64,000 nucleotides of DNA from positions 506,796 through 570,795 of the forward strand of contig NZ_JAPJDL010000003.1 of NCBI RefSeq assembly GCF_026242055.1, in the 5' to 3' direction. Source of the stretch: Lentzea sp. NEAU-D7 (lineage in GTDB: Bacteria; Actinomycetota; Actinomycetes; Mycobacteriales; Pseudonocardiaceae). Shown here piece after piece: positions 48,879-57,485 of the stretch. The notes beneath the pieces were generated by a model. It was not told where the DNA came from and made no database searches. It saw only the letters and a program-made list of their open reading frames with translations. The translations under genes and the position numbers were made by a program. Each line of letters starts with the position of its first letter. The stretch's first letter is position 1.

Positions 48879-50299
48879 TCTTGGCAACGGTTCTTCCTCC
48901 ACCAGGCGCGGAACGACTCGGCGGGCGGTGCGGGCACGTCGCGGGAGGACGTCCACCTCGACCCCGGCCACGGCAGTGACGTGATCTTGCCGTCCCTGGC
49001 CAGGAATCGTGCCAGGGCACCGGCTTTCTGCGCCTTCTCGTAGCGCGAGGCCTCCCTGAACATCCACGCGGCGGCCGCCATCGCCACCGACTCCGGCGTG
49101 CGTCCCTTGGCCTCCACGACCTCGGCACGCAGGTGCGTGAGGACGGACGGGATGTCGATCCGCACCGGGCACACCTCGAAGCAGGCGCCGCAGAGCGAAG
49201 AGGCGAAGGGAAGTGAGGCCGCCTGCGGGTCGTGCAGGTCGCCGACCAGTTGCGGCGTCAGGATCGCGCCGATCGGTCCGGGGTAGACCGAGCCGTACGA
49301 CTTTCCGCCGGTGCGTTCGTAGACGGGGCAGACGTTGAGGCACGCCGAGCAGCGGATGCACCGCAGTGCCTGGCGCCCGACGGAATCCGTCAACGTCGCG
49401 GTGCGGCCGTTGTCGATCAGCACGAGGTGGAACCGCTGCGGGCCGTCGCCGGGGGTCACGCCGGTCCACACGCTCGTGTACGGGTTCATCCGCTCCGCGG
49501 TGGACGAGCGGGGCAGCAGCTGCAGGAAGACTTCGAGGTCCTGCCACGTCGGCACGAGCTTCTCGATCCCCATCACGGTGATCAGGGTCTCCGGCAGCGT
49601 CAGGCACATCCGGCCGTTGCCCTCGGACTCCAGCACCACGATCGAGCCGGTGTCGGCGACGGCGAAGTTCGCTCCCGAGATGGCCACCTTGGTGGTCAGG
49701 AACTTCTCGCGCAGGTACACCCGCGCCGCCTCGGCGAGGTCCGCCGGTTCGTCGGAGACCTCGACCCCCATGCGGCGCTGGAAGATCTCGCGGATCTCCG
49801 AGCGGTTGCGGTGGATCGCGGGCACCAGGATGTGCGACGGCCGGTCCTCGCCGAGCTGCACGATCAGCTCGGCGAGGTCGGTCTCGATCGCGTGCACGCC
49901 ACCGGCCTCGAGGGCCTCGTTGAGCCCGATCTCGGCCGTGGCCATGGACTTGACCTTGACGACCTCGTCCGCCTGTTCGGCGCGGCAGAGGTCGAGCACG
50001 ATCCGGTTCGCCTCTTCGGCGTCCCGCGCCCAGTGCACGACGCCGCCGCGGGCCGTGACCGACTCCTCCAGCTCGACGAGGAGGGTGTCGAGACGCGCCA
50101 GGACGTCGTCCTTGATCTGCTCGCCGGCGACCCTGAGCATCTCCCAGTCGGTCATCTCGGCGACCGCCGCCTCCCTGCGCCCCCGGATGGTGCCGGTGGC
50201 CCTGCGCAGGTTCTGCCGCAGCTGGGTGTCCTGCAAAGCCTCCCTCGCGGCCTTGGGGAACGCCGGGCTGCCCAGCCACGTCACCGGGTTGCGAGCCAC
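48875..50299 (-). CDS. lutB: LutB-like iron-sulphur lactate utilisation protein
   Basis: 474 aa. The LUD domain (AISGANFAVADTGSIVVLES) is followed by two 4Fe-4S motifs, CIRCSACLNVCPVYERTGG and CGACFEVCPVRIDIPSVLTH, and a C-terminal LutB extension. It is the electron-transfer subunit of the lactate oxidase complex. The start overlaps lutA by 19 bp. It keeps the family length of about 470 aa. Confidence 0.93.
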   Translation of the reverse strand: MARNPVTWLGSPAFPKAAREALQDTQLRQNLRRATGTIRGRREAAVAEMTDWEMLRVAGEQIKDDVLARLDTLLVELEESVTARGGVVHWARDAEEANRIVLDLCRAEQADEVVKVKSMATAEIGLNEALEAGGVHAIETDLAELIVQLGEDRPSHILVPAIHRNRSEIREIFQRRMGVEVSDEPADLAEAARVYLREKFLTTKVAISGANFAVADTGSIVVLESEGNGRMCLTLPETLITVMGIEKLVPTWQDLEVFLQLLPRSSTAERMNPYTSVWTGVTPGDGPQRFHLVLIDNGRTATLTDSVGRQALRCIRCSACLNVCPVYERTGGKSYGSVYPGPIGAILTPQLVGDLHDPQAASLPFASSLCGACFEVCPVRIDIPSVLTHLRAEVVEAKGRTPESVAMAAAAWMFREASRYEKAQKAGALARFLARDGKITSLPWPGSRWTSSRDVPAPPAESFRAWWRKNRCQE

Positions 50300-51000
50300 G
50301 GGTCCTCCTCCGTCGAAGCCAGGATCTCCGCCAGGTGCACCGGCCGCACGCCCGCGCGCAGCCGCGAGAGCCCACCTCCGATGTGCATGAGGCAGGAGTT
50401 GTCACCGGCGGACAGCACCTCGGCACCGGTGTCGAGCACGCACCGCATCTTGTCCGCGAGCATCGCCGTGGACGTCTCGGCGTTCTTCACCGCGAACGTG
50501 CCGCCGAAGCCGCAGCACTGCGTCGAGTCCGGAAGTTCCACCAGATCGAGTGCCTTCACGGCCCTGAGCAGCGCCAACGGCTTGTCACCGACCCCCAGCA
50601 TGCGCAGCGAGTGGCACGTGGGGTGGTAGGTGACCCGGTGGGGGAACCAGGCGCCGACGTCGGTCACGCCGAGCACGTCGACCAGGAACTCCGCGAGCTC
50701 GAACGTCCGCGGCGGGGACTCACCCAGGGTGGGGTGGACCTCCCGGACCATGCCGGCGCACGACCCGGATGGCGCAACCACGTAGTCGTAGCTTCCGAAT
50801 ACGTCGGTGTACTTGCGGGCCAGCGGCTTCGCATGGTCCCGATAGCCGGTGTTGAAGTGCATCTGGCCGCAGCACGTCTGCTCGAGCGGGAACTCGACCG
50901 AACAGTCGAGGCGCTCCAGCAGACGCACCACGGCACGGGCCGTCTCCGGGAAGAACGTGTCCGTCAGGCAGGTTGCGAACAGTGCCACTTTCACGCGCAC
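50281..51000 (-). CDS. lutA: LutA-like (Fe-S)-binding lactate utilisation protein
   Basis: 239 aa. Two CCG domains: PLEQTCCGQMHFNTGYRDHA and DSTQCCGFGGTFAVKNAETS, with the expected YHPTCHSLRMLGV. These bind iron-sulphur clusters in LutA/GlpC-type proteins. GTG 51000 or GTG 50994 (VKVALFATCL, the more family-like start), with GGAGAGGG upstream of both. It heads lutABC and is divergent from the LytS-type kinase. Confidence 0.92.
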   Translation of the reverse strand: MRVKVALFATCLTDTFFPETARAVVRLLERLDCSVEFPLEQTCCGQMHFNTGYRDHAKPLARKYTDVFGSYDYVVAPSGSCAGMVREVHPTLGESPPRTFELAEFLVDVLGVTDVGAWFPHRVTYHPTCHSLRMLGVGDKPLALLRAVKALDLVELPDSTQCCGFGGTFAVKNAETSTAMLADKMRCVLDTGAEVLSAGDNSCLMHIGGGLSRLRAGVRPVHLAEILASTEEDPWLATR

Positions 51001-51099
51001 ACCCTCTCCCCAAATTCATCGGATGTCTACCCTGGCCGGTGGACCGTACGGGGGTACGCCGGGCGCGCCTCTTGCTATAGGGGTGCCCCACAGCACAGC

Positions 51100-52362
51100 A
51101 TGTGCACCGTGGGCGACCTGTTGACCGAGCGCGCCGTGCTCGGTGTCATCGCGACCCTGGCCGTTCTGGGCCTCTTCGTGATGCTGTGCCGCGCTCGACG
51201 AGTCAGCACCTCCGTCGAGGATGCTGTGATGGACATGCTCGACCGCATGTCCAAGGCGTCGAGCGACCTCCGCGCGGGCCTGACCCAGGAGGCCGCCGAC
51301 AAGGCCACGCCCCACCTGCGCGAGATGCTGCGGTGCGTCGCGGTCGCCATCACCGACGAAGAGGGCACCGTCCTGTCGTGGGACGGCGGCGCGAACGACC
51401 ACTACGAGTACCTCCGCGACACGGTGGCCCGTGCCATCAACAACTGCCACAAGGAGCACGTCGACCACCGCAAGCTCGGCTGCGAGCTGCAGGGTCCGTG
51501 CTCACTGCACAGCGTCGTCGTGGTGCCCCTGGTCGTCGAAGGGGACGTCGCGGGCACGTTGATCGTGGTCTCCGGCGTCGCCTCGAAGCGCCAGATCCGC
51601 ATGGCCGAGGAGACCGCCCGCTTCGTCTCGACCCAGCTCGAGCTGGAAGTCGTCCAGAAGCAGCGGCAGGCACTGGCCCAGGCCGAGGTGAAGGCCCTGC
51701 GAGCCCAGATCTCGCCGCACTTCGTCTACAACGCGCTGAACACGATCTCCTCGCTCATCCGCACCGACCCGTCGCACGCCCGAGAGCTGCTGCAGGAGTT
51801 CGCGGAGTTCACGCGCTACTCGTTCCGCACCGACGGCCTGTTCACGACGCTGGCCGACGAGCTGACGAACATCCACCGCTACCTGACCATCGAACAGGCC
51901 CGATACGGCTCACGCCTGAACGTGCGCCTGAGGATCGCCCCCGAGGTCCTGCAGGTCGTCCTGCCGTTCCTCGTGCTGCAGCCCCTGGTCGAGAACGCGG
52001 TGCGCCACGGCCTCGCCAAGAAGCCCGGCGGCGGCATGCTCACCATCACCGCCGAGGACAACGGCAGCGAGGCCCTGATCAGCGTCGAGGACGACGGCGT
52101 CGGCATGGACCCGGACCGCCTCGACGACATCAAGGACGCCCACCAGACCGGCGCGCACGTCGGCATCGGCAACATCAACGACCGCATGCGCACGGTGTTC
52201 GGCGCCGAGTACGCGCTGGTCGTGGAGACGGCGCCGAACGCGGGCACCAAGGTCATCCTGAAGGTGCCGAAGTTCGCCCGCAACGTGCTGCCGAACCTGA
52301 ACATCGGGTCGCAGATGACCGACGAGCCGATGACGGCGGAGCAACCGGTGGTCCGCGCCTGA
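51100..52362 (+). CDS. LytS-type sensor histidine kinase with Cys/His-rich GAF domain
   Basis: 420 aa. One N-terminal membrane helix (LLTERAVLGVIATLAVLGLF) replaces the usual multi-helix 5TM-LYT sensor. Residues about 60-190 form a GAF-like domain with the cluster Cys116, His117, His120, His123, Cys128, Cys134. The His kinase core has RAQISPHFVYNALNTISSLI (His207), QPLVENAVRHGL, DDGVGMD and GIGNIND. The partner is probably the LytTR regulator at 53785. A TATAGG box lies at 51076, with no ribosome site before the ATG. Confidence 0.88.
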   Translation: MCTVGDLLTERAVLGVIATLAVLGLFVMLCRARRVSTSVEDAVMDMLDRMSKASSDLRAGLTQEAADKATPHLREMLRCVAVAITDEEGTVLSWDGGANDHYEYLRDTVARAINNCHKEHVDHRKLGCELQGPCSLHSVVVVPLVVEGDVAGTLIVVSGVASKRQIRMAEETARFVSTQLELEVVQKQRQALAQAEVKALRAQISPHFVYNALNTISSLIRTDPSHARELLQEFAEFTRYSFRTDGLFTTLADELTNIHRYLTIEQARYGSRLNVRLRIAPEVLQVVLPFLVLQPLVENAVRHGLAKKPGGGMLTITAEDNGSEALISVEDDGVGMDPDRLDDIKDAHQTGAHVGIGNINDRMRTVFGAEYALVVETAPNAGTKVILKVPKFARNVLPNLNIGSQMTDEPMTAEQPVVRA

Positions 52363-52452
52363 CCTGCGCTGATGTGCAGGCGAGAAGTTGCAAGGTCAAT
52401 CATGCTCAACCCCGGCGGGCAACGTGCCGATTGTGGTGTTGACCAATGAACA

Positions 52453-52481
52453 GCCGGCCGTTTGAGCAACCAGGGGCCGGC
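52453..52481 (+). terminator. Hairpin after the histidine kinase gene
   Basis: GCCGGCC (52453-52459) pairs with GGCCGGC (52475-52481) around a 15-base loop. The long loop and lack of T-run make it a weak terminator call. Confidence 0.35.
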
Positions 52482-52501
52482 CGGGAGCAAAGGCCACACC
52501 A

Positions 52502-52582
52502 GTGCAGGAACAGCAAGCACCCGAGCGAGTCCGCGTCTGCATCAAGTGCACCGCCAAGGGGTTCAACAGCTGCAAGTGCTGA
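52502..52582 (+). CDS. Possible 26-residue cysteine-rich peptide
   Basis: GTG start with AAAGG eight bases upstream. The product is VQEQQAPERVRVCIKCTAKG followed by FNSCKC. The pattern C-x2-C-x7-C-x-C resembles a minimal zinc or iron knuckle. It sits in the about 500-bp stretch between the kinase and the protease that otherwise holds only the small gene at 52595. Short, so tentative. Confidence 0.45.
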   Translation: MQEQQAPERVRVCIKCTAKGFNSCKC

Positions 52583-52594
52583 CGAGCACCCGGC

Positions 52595-52762
52595 TCAGCG
52601 AGCGGCGACCGCCAAAGTCGTGATCAGCACGACGGCGCACACGCTCCAGCTCACCCACATCCAGTAGATGTGCATCGGCGTCGGCCCGGCGGCGTTCTGC
52701 CTGCCCCGGTCGTCCCACCACTCGACATACCGTTCGAGCCAGCGGATCGGGTTGAACGTCAC
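52595..52762 (-). CDS. Small single-helix membrane protein, 55 aa
   Basis: VTFNPIRWLERYVEWWDDRG, then RQNAAGPTPMHIYWMWVSWS and VCAVVLITTLAVAAR. A tryptophan-rich cytoplasmic part precedes one hydrophobic helix. GTG 52762 lies eight to nine bases after a TAGGTT -10 box, fitting leaderless transcription. Coding composition is good. Unknown family. Confidence 0.55.
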   Translation of the reverse strand: MTFNPIRWLERYVEWWDDRGRQNAAGPTPMHIYWMWVSWSVCAVVLITTLAVAAR

Positions 52763-52860
52763 AGCCCGAACCTAGCATCTTGTGTTCCAGGTCACGCGGG
52801 AGCAACCGACAGCGCAGTTGGGCTCCCGCGTGTCCGCGAAACGCACGTACTGTCGAGTAC

Positions 52861-53721
52861 ATGAGCGTCACGGACAAGATCGCGGCCAGGCTCCCGAGGG
52901 TCATGGACCGGGGTGAGCGGCCGCCGGTGGTCGCGGCGGTGCGGTTGCACGGGGTCATCACCCCGCAGTCCTCGCCTGTCGCGCGCAACACGATCAACCT
53001 CCAGAACGTCGAGTCGGCCATCAACCGCGCGTTCGACAACGAGCGCCTGATCGCCGTGGCCCTGCTCATCAACTCCCCGGGTGGCGCGCCCACCCAGAGC
53101 GCACTGATCGCCGAGCGCATCCGTGAGCTCGCCACGAAGAAGCACGTGCCGGTGCTCGCGTTCTGCGAGGACGTGGCGGCGTCCGGCGGTTACTGGCTGG
53201 CCTGTGCTGGTGACGAGATCTACGCGCACGGCACCTCTCTCGTGGGTTCCATCGGTGTCGTGAGCGCCGGGTTCGGGCTCAACGGCCTGCTGGACAAGGC
53301 CGGCGTCGAGCGCCGCGTCTACACGGCGGGTGAGAACAAGGTGCGGCTCGACCCGTTCCAGGCCGAGAAGCCCGAGGACGTCGAGTGGCTGAAGGGCCTG
53401 CACGCGGATCTGCACGAGCAGTTCAAGGCGTGGGTCACCGAACGGCGCGGCGCCAAGCTCAAGACCGAGGAAGACCTCTTCAGCGGTGAGATCTGGACCG
53501 GCACGAAGGCGCAGCAGCTCGGCCTGATCGACGGCATCGGCACCATCCGGAGCGTCATCGCCAAGCGCTTCCCGGACGCCGAGCTCACGATCGCGGAGCC
53601 GCGCAAGCCCCTGCTGGCCAAGCTCGGGCTGACCGGGGCGTCCACCCGATCGGGCGATCTCGTGGCGCAGGTGCTCGCGAGCGTCGAGGAACGTGCGCGC
53701 TGGTCCCGATTCGGGCTGTGA
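52861..53721 (+). CDS. S49-family (SppA-like) serine peptidase
   Basis: 286 aa. RLHGVITPQSS, then ALLINSPGGAPTQSALIAER, and the nucleophile region DVAASGGYWLACAGDEIYAH with GSIGVVSAGFGLNGLLDKAG define the S49 fold. Lys in YTAGENKVRLDPF is the expected base. No clear membrane anchor, so it is the short bacterial form like SohB/archaeal signal peptide peptidases. The ATG follows TACTGT by nine bases, likely leaderless. Its link to the flanking two-component genes is unclear. Confidence 0.88.
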   Translation: MSVTDKIAARLPRVMDRGERPPVVAAVRLHGVITPQSSPVARNTINLQNVESAINRAFDNERLIAVALLINSPGGAPTQSALIAERIRELATKKHVPVLAFCEDVAASGGYWLACAGDEIYAHGTSLVGSIGVVSAGFGLNGLLDKAGVERRVYTAGENKVRLDPFQAEKPEDVEWLKGLHADLHEQFKAWVTERRGAKLKTEEDLFSGEIWTGTKAQQLGLIDGIGTIRSVIAKRFPDAELTIAEPRKPLLAKLGLTGASTRSGDLVAQVLASVEERARWSRFGL

Positions 53722-53784
53722 GCATCAGTTCGGTTTCACAGGGCGTGTCGGGACCTACCCCGGCGTAGACATGACCGCACATTG

Positions 53785-54651
53785 ATGGGCAAGATGCCCG
53801 ACACAGTGAGTACCCAAGACAACGCCGGTCTCCTCGTCCTCGCAGTCGATGACGAGGCTCCTGGCCTGAGCGAGATCAAGTTCCTGCTCGAGAGCAGCCC
53901 TCACATCAGGCGCGTCCTCACGGCGTTCGACGCCGCCGAGGCCCTGCGCATCCTGAGGGGTGACTACGAGCAGGAGGTCATGGCGCGGACCAAGGCCGGC
54001 CTGCCGCCGGTCGACGCGGTGTTCGCGGACATCAACATGCCCGGACTGTCCGGAATGGACCTCGCGCGGGTGCTCAGTGCGTTCCGGTATCCGCCGGCGC
54101 TCGTCTTCGTGACGGGCGTCGAGGAACGCGACGCGCTCGTCACGGCGTTCGACGTCGGCGCGCTCGACTTCATCAACAAGCCGATCAACGAGGAGCGGGT
54201 CCTCAAGGCGATCTCGCGGGTCGCGGACCGGGTGGGCCGCACGGCGGCGCCGGCGAACCCGTCGGGCCCGGCCGCGCAGAACCCCGCCGAACCGACCGAC
54301 GACGAGGTCATCCCCGTCGAGCTCGGCGGCACCATCAAGCTCGTGCCGCGCGCGTCCGTGCGGTACGTCGAGGCGCAGGGCGACTACGCCCGCCTGCACA
54401 CGCAGGACGGCAGCCACCTCGTCCGCATCCCGCTAGCGCAGCTCGAAGAACGCTGGGCGAACGCGGGGTTCGTGCGCATCCACCGCTCGTACCTGGTGGC
54501 GTTGCCGCTGGTGAGCGAGCTGCGGATGACGGCGAACGGCTACGCGGTCGTCATCGGCACCGGTGACGGTGCCAAGGAGCTCCCGGTGAGCCGCCGGCAC
54601 ACCAAGGAGCTCAAGGAACGGATCGTGCGACCGCCGAAGAGCGGCTGGTGA
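53785..54651 (+). CDS. LytTR-family response regulator
   Basis: 288 aa. Receiver domain: LLVLAVDDEAPGLSEIKFLL, phospho-acceptor Asp in AVFADINMPGLSGMDLARVL, FVTGVEERDALVTAFDVGAL and Lys in DFINKPINEERVLKAI. A Pro/Ala linker leads to the LytTR DNA-binding domain (YVEAQGDYARLHTQDGSHLV, FVRIHRSYLVALPLVSEL). LytTR proteins bind two direct repeats spaced about 21 bp, and such a pair lies at 56949-56978. The receiver has a longer alpha2-beta3 section than usual. It overlaps the next gene by 4 bp. Confidence 0.92.
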   Translation: MGKMPDTVSTQDNAGLLVLAVDDEAPGLSEIKFLLESSPHIRRVLTAFDAAEALRILRGDYEQEVMARTKAGLPPVDAVFADINMPGLSGMDLARVLSAFRYPPALVFVTGVEERDALVTAFDVGALDFINKPINEERVLKAISRVADRVGRTAAPANPSGPAAQNPAEPTDDEVIPVELGGTIKLVPRASVRYVEAQGDYARLHTQDGSHLVRIPLAQLEERWANAGFVRIHRSYLVALPLVSELRMTANGYAVVIGTGDGAKELPVSRRHTKELKERIVRPPKSGW

Positions 54652-55076
54652 GCAGGCACGACGCGGGAAAGCCCGAGCCACCCGCCCGGGAGGCCTGGCT
54701 CGGCGAGCAGGGCAGCAGGCCTCGCCGCCGCAGGGTCGTGCTCGCGGACTCCACGAAGAAGAGCGGCAAGGCGTTACGAACGATCATCGAGCTGGAGGAG
54801 CAGACCAGCGTCGGTGAGAAGCTGGTCCGCGACCTCATCCGGCAGCAGCTCAAGTCCGCGTTCGGGCTCGCGTTCGCCGTCCTGATCGGGATGTGCCTGC
54901 TCCCGATCACCTTCTACCTCGTTCCCTCGATCGGGGAACTGAAGATCCTCGGCATTCCCATCCCGTGGCTCGTGCTCGGTCTCGCGCCCTTCCCGATCCT
55001 CTACGGCGTCGGGTGGGTCTTCCGCAGACAGGCCGAACGGCACGAGCGCGACTTCGTGAACATGGTCGACCGCTGA
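54648..55076 (+). CDS. DUF485-like small membrane partner of SSS symporter
   Basis: 142 aa. A basic N-terminal half (RPRRRRVVLADSTKKSGKAL) precedes two helices (FGLAFAVLIGMCLLPITFYL and PWLVLGLAPFPILYGVGWVF) and a polar end (RRQAERHERDFVNMVDR). It is analogous to the DUF485 proteins that always precede acetate/pyruvate symporters. It is coupled to the response regulator (4-bp overlap) and one base before the symporter start, so all three are one transcript. Confidence 0.78.
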   Translation: MSRHDAGKPEPPAREAWLGEQGSRPRRRRVVLADSTKKSGKALRTIIELEEQTSVGEKLVRDLIRQQLKSAFGLAFAVLIGMCLLPITFYLVPSIGELKILGIPIPWLVLGLAPFPILYGVGWVFRRQAERHERDFVNMVDR

Positions 55077-55077
55077 C

Positions 55078-56877
55078 GTGAACGCCACCATCTACAGCCT
55101 CAGCGCCATCGTCGCCGTTGCGGCCGTGACGTTCCTGCTCGGCTACGTCGGGTCGCGCAAGGCGAACACCACCCCGGACTTCCTGGTGGCGCGCCGCGCG
55201 ATCCCGGCCACCCGCAACGCCGCCGCGATCTCCGGCGAGTACCTGTCCGCGGCCTCGTTCCTCGGTGTCGCCGGGCTCGTGCTCAAGGACGGCGTCGACG
55301 CGCTCTGGTACCCGGTCGGCTTCACCGCCGGCTACCTGGCGCTGCTGCTGTTCGTCGCCGCACCGCTGCGCCGCTCCGGCGCGTACACGCTGCCCGACTT
55401 CGCCGAGGCCCGCCTGGGATCGGTGAACGTGCGGCACTTCAGCACGTTCTTCGTGGTGTGCATCGGCGTGCTGTACCTGGTGCCGCAGCTGCAGTCCGCC
55501 GGCCTGACGCTGACCACGATCACCGGCCTGCCCGCGTGGTTCGGCGGCCTGGTCGTCACGGTCATCGTGGTGGTCAACGTGCTGGGCGGCGGCATGCGCG
55601 CGATCACGCTCGTGCAGGCGTTCCAGTACTGGGGCAAGCTCTTCGCGATCGCCGCGCCCACGTTCGTGCTCTTCGTGGTGTTCCTGGCCTCGCCGGACCG
55701 CGGCACGCAGCCGATCAGCGACGACGGCGTGGTCCGGTTCCCGAAGGCCGAGTCGGTCACCATCGCCGAGCAGGTCGTGAAGGTCCGCGTCGACGAACCG
55801 CTGACGCTGGAGGTGCGCGGCCAGATCGACGGCAGGAACGCGGACGGGGCGGTATTCTGGGGCCGCGGCGTCTACGAGCTGAGCCCCGGCACGACGATGG
55901 AGTTCAAGGCGGGCAGCCCGGTGCCGGTGGTCGAGGGCTCGCCGACCAGCAACTTCGACTGGACGCGGCCGCAGACCGGCGGCCTCTCCGAGCTGATCAG
56001 GACCTACTCGCTGATCTTCGCGACGTTCCTCGGCACGATGGGCCTGCCGCACGTGCTGGTCCGCTTCTACACGAACCCGGACGGCAAGGCGGCCCGCCGG
56101 ACGGCGCTGCACGTGCTCTACCTGCTGGGCCTGTTCTACATCTTCCCGACGGTGCTGGGCGTGCTGTCGCGGCTCTACCTGCCGCAGCTGCTGGTGAACG
56201 GCAAGACCGACGCGGCGGTGCTGATGCTGCCCGAGACGATGCTGCCGAACCTGGGCGGTCAGATCGTCGGTGCGATCGTCGCGGCGGGCGCGTTCGCGGC
56301 GTTCCTGTCGACCTCCTCGGGCCTCGTGGTGTCGGTCGCCGGGGTGGTCTCGACGGACATCATGCCGGGCAAGGTTCGTGACTTCCGGTGGGCAACCGTG
56401 TTCACCGGACTCGTGGCGATCGGTCTCGCCCTGCTGCTGCCGCGCTCCGACGCGTCACTGACCGTGGCCATGTCCTTCGCGCTGGCCGCGTCGACGTTCT
56501 GCCCGCTTCTGGTCCTCGGCATCTGGTGGCGGGGACTGACCTGGGTCGGCGCCGTCTGCGGCCTCGTGGTCGGTGGCGGCATGGTCATCACCGCTCAGGT
56601 CGTCAGCGTCGTGAGCTCCTACACCGGCCGCTGGGCGCCCGCGTTCATCACGCAGCCTGCGCTGATCACCGTGCCGGTCGCGTTCATCACCATGATCGTG
56701 GTCAGCAAGGCGACCCGCAGACGGGTGCCGGCGGACGTCAATCAGATCCTGCTCCGCCTCCACGCCCCGGACCCGCTGGGTTTCATCCAGGACCGCTCCA
56801 TCGCCCGCTTCGGGACCGCCGAGGAGAAGGCCCGTCTGGCGGACGACAAGCGCAGGGGAGCTGGCCGGACACGGTAA
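55078..56877 (+). CDS. Sodium:solute (SSS) symporter, ActP/MctP-like, with extra loop domain
   Basis: 599 aa. TTPDFLVARRAIPATRNAAA, then ISGEYLSAASFLGVAGLVLK is the SSS signature, as is LGTMGLPHVLVRFYTNPDGK. About 13 helices. Residues about 205-290 form a soluble insertion (VVRFPKAESVTIAEQVVKVR, EVRGQIDGRNADGAVFWGRG) not found in shorter ActP forms. It probably imports acetate, pyruvate or a similar monocarboxylate with Na+. GTG start one base after the DUF485-like stop. Confidence 0.88.
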   Translation: MNATIYSLSAIVAVAAVTFLLGYVGSRKANTTPDFLVARRAIPATRNAAAISGEYLSAASFLGVAGLVLKDGVDALWYPVGFTAGYLALLLFVAAPLRRSGAYTLPDFAEARLGSVNVRHFSTFFVVCIGVLYLVPQLQSAGLTLTTITGLPAWFGGLVVTVIVVVNVLGGGMRAITLVQAFQYWGKLFAIAAPTFVLFVVFLASPDRGTQPISDDGVVRFPKAESVTIAEQVVKVRVDEPLTLEVRGQIDGRNADGAVFWGRGVYELSPGTTMEFKAGSPVPVVEGSPTSNFDWTRPQTGGLSELIRTYSLIFATFLGTMGLPHVLVRFYTNPDGKAARRTALHVLYLLGLFYIFPTVLGVLSRLYLPQLLVNGKTDAAVLMLPETMLPNLGGQIVGAIVAAGAFAAFLSTSSGLVVSVAGVVSTDIMPGKVRDFRWATVFTGLVAIGLALLLPRSDASLTVAMSFALAASTFCPLLVLGIWWRGLTWVGAVCGLVVGGGMVITAQVVSVVSSYTGRWAPAFITQPALITVPVAFITMIVVSKATRRRVPADVNQILLRLHAPDPLGFIQDRSIARFGTAEEKARLADDKRRGAGRTR

Positions 56878-56948
56878 GTAGCCGCCGTTTCAAATGGGTG
56901 AAAATTGGTCACTCGAATCGGTGAACGGTGAACAAGGTCACGCAGAGT

Positions 56949-56978
56949 GCTGTTCGTCTACGCATACTGACCGTTCGT
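56949..56978 (+). promoter_or_regulatory. LytTR-type operator (two 9-bp direct repeats, 21-bp spacing)
   Basis: GCTGTTCGT (56949-56957) and ACCGTTCGT (56970-56978) share GTTCGT exactly. Starts are 21 bp apart, two helical turns, leaving 12 bp between repeats, the layout of LytTR sites. The second copy fits the published consensus (W-M-M-GTT-N-R-K) completely; the first differs at two of the first three positions. It lies 157 bp before the DUF485/symporter pair at 57135. Confidence 0.6.
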
Positions 56979-57134
56979 CGCATCACCCGACTGCTGGGCG
57001 CAACGGCACGAACGGGGTCTTACCTGAGTGACTCAAGTCTCCATACGGTCTCGACCAAGAACGGACCGCACCTGGAGGCATTACGTGCACGTCACGTTGC
57101 TGACACCTACGACGAGTACCGCGAGGAGGGGCCT

Positions 57135-57485
57135 GTGAGCACCGTCGATCACACCCCGTCTGAGTCGGCCCCAGACGCGCAGAAGTGGGCCGACGTCCAA
57201 GCGAGCGATGACTTCGCGGAGCTGAAGCATCGACTGCGAAAGTTCGTATTCCCCGTCACCGGCCTGTTCCTCGCGTGGTACCTGCTGTACGTACTGCTCG
57301 CGGACTACGCGCACGGCTTCATGTCCACCAAGGTGTTCGGCAACATCAACGTCGGGCTCATCTTCGGCCTGCTGCAGTTCGTGTCGACGTTCGTCATCAC
57401 GACGCTGTACGTGCGGCACGCGAACAAGAACCTCGACCCGCTGGCGGAGAAGCTCCGCAACGAGATCGAGGGAGACGGCAAGTGA
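57135..57485 (+). CDS. DUF485 membrane protein (YjcH-like)
   Basis: 116 aa. DFAELKHRLRKFVFPVTGLF, then LAWYLLYVLLADYAHGFMST and VGLIFGLLQFVSTFVITTLY with the HANKNLDPLA tail give the DUF485 pattern. Two helices. In other bacteria this gene is paired with actP/mctP and needed for monocarboxylate uptake. GAGGAGGGG lies five bases before GTG 57135. It overlaps the symporter by 4 bp. Confidence 0.9.
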   Translation: MSTVDHTPSESAPDAQKWADVQASDDFAELKHRLRKFVFPVTGLFLAWYLLYVLLADYAHGFMSTKVFGNINVGLIFGLLQFVSTFVITTLYVRHANKNLDPLAEKLRNEIEGDGK

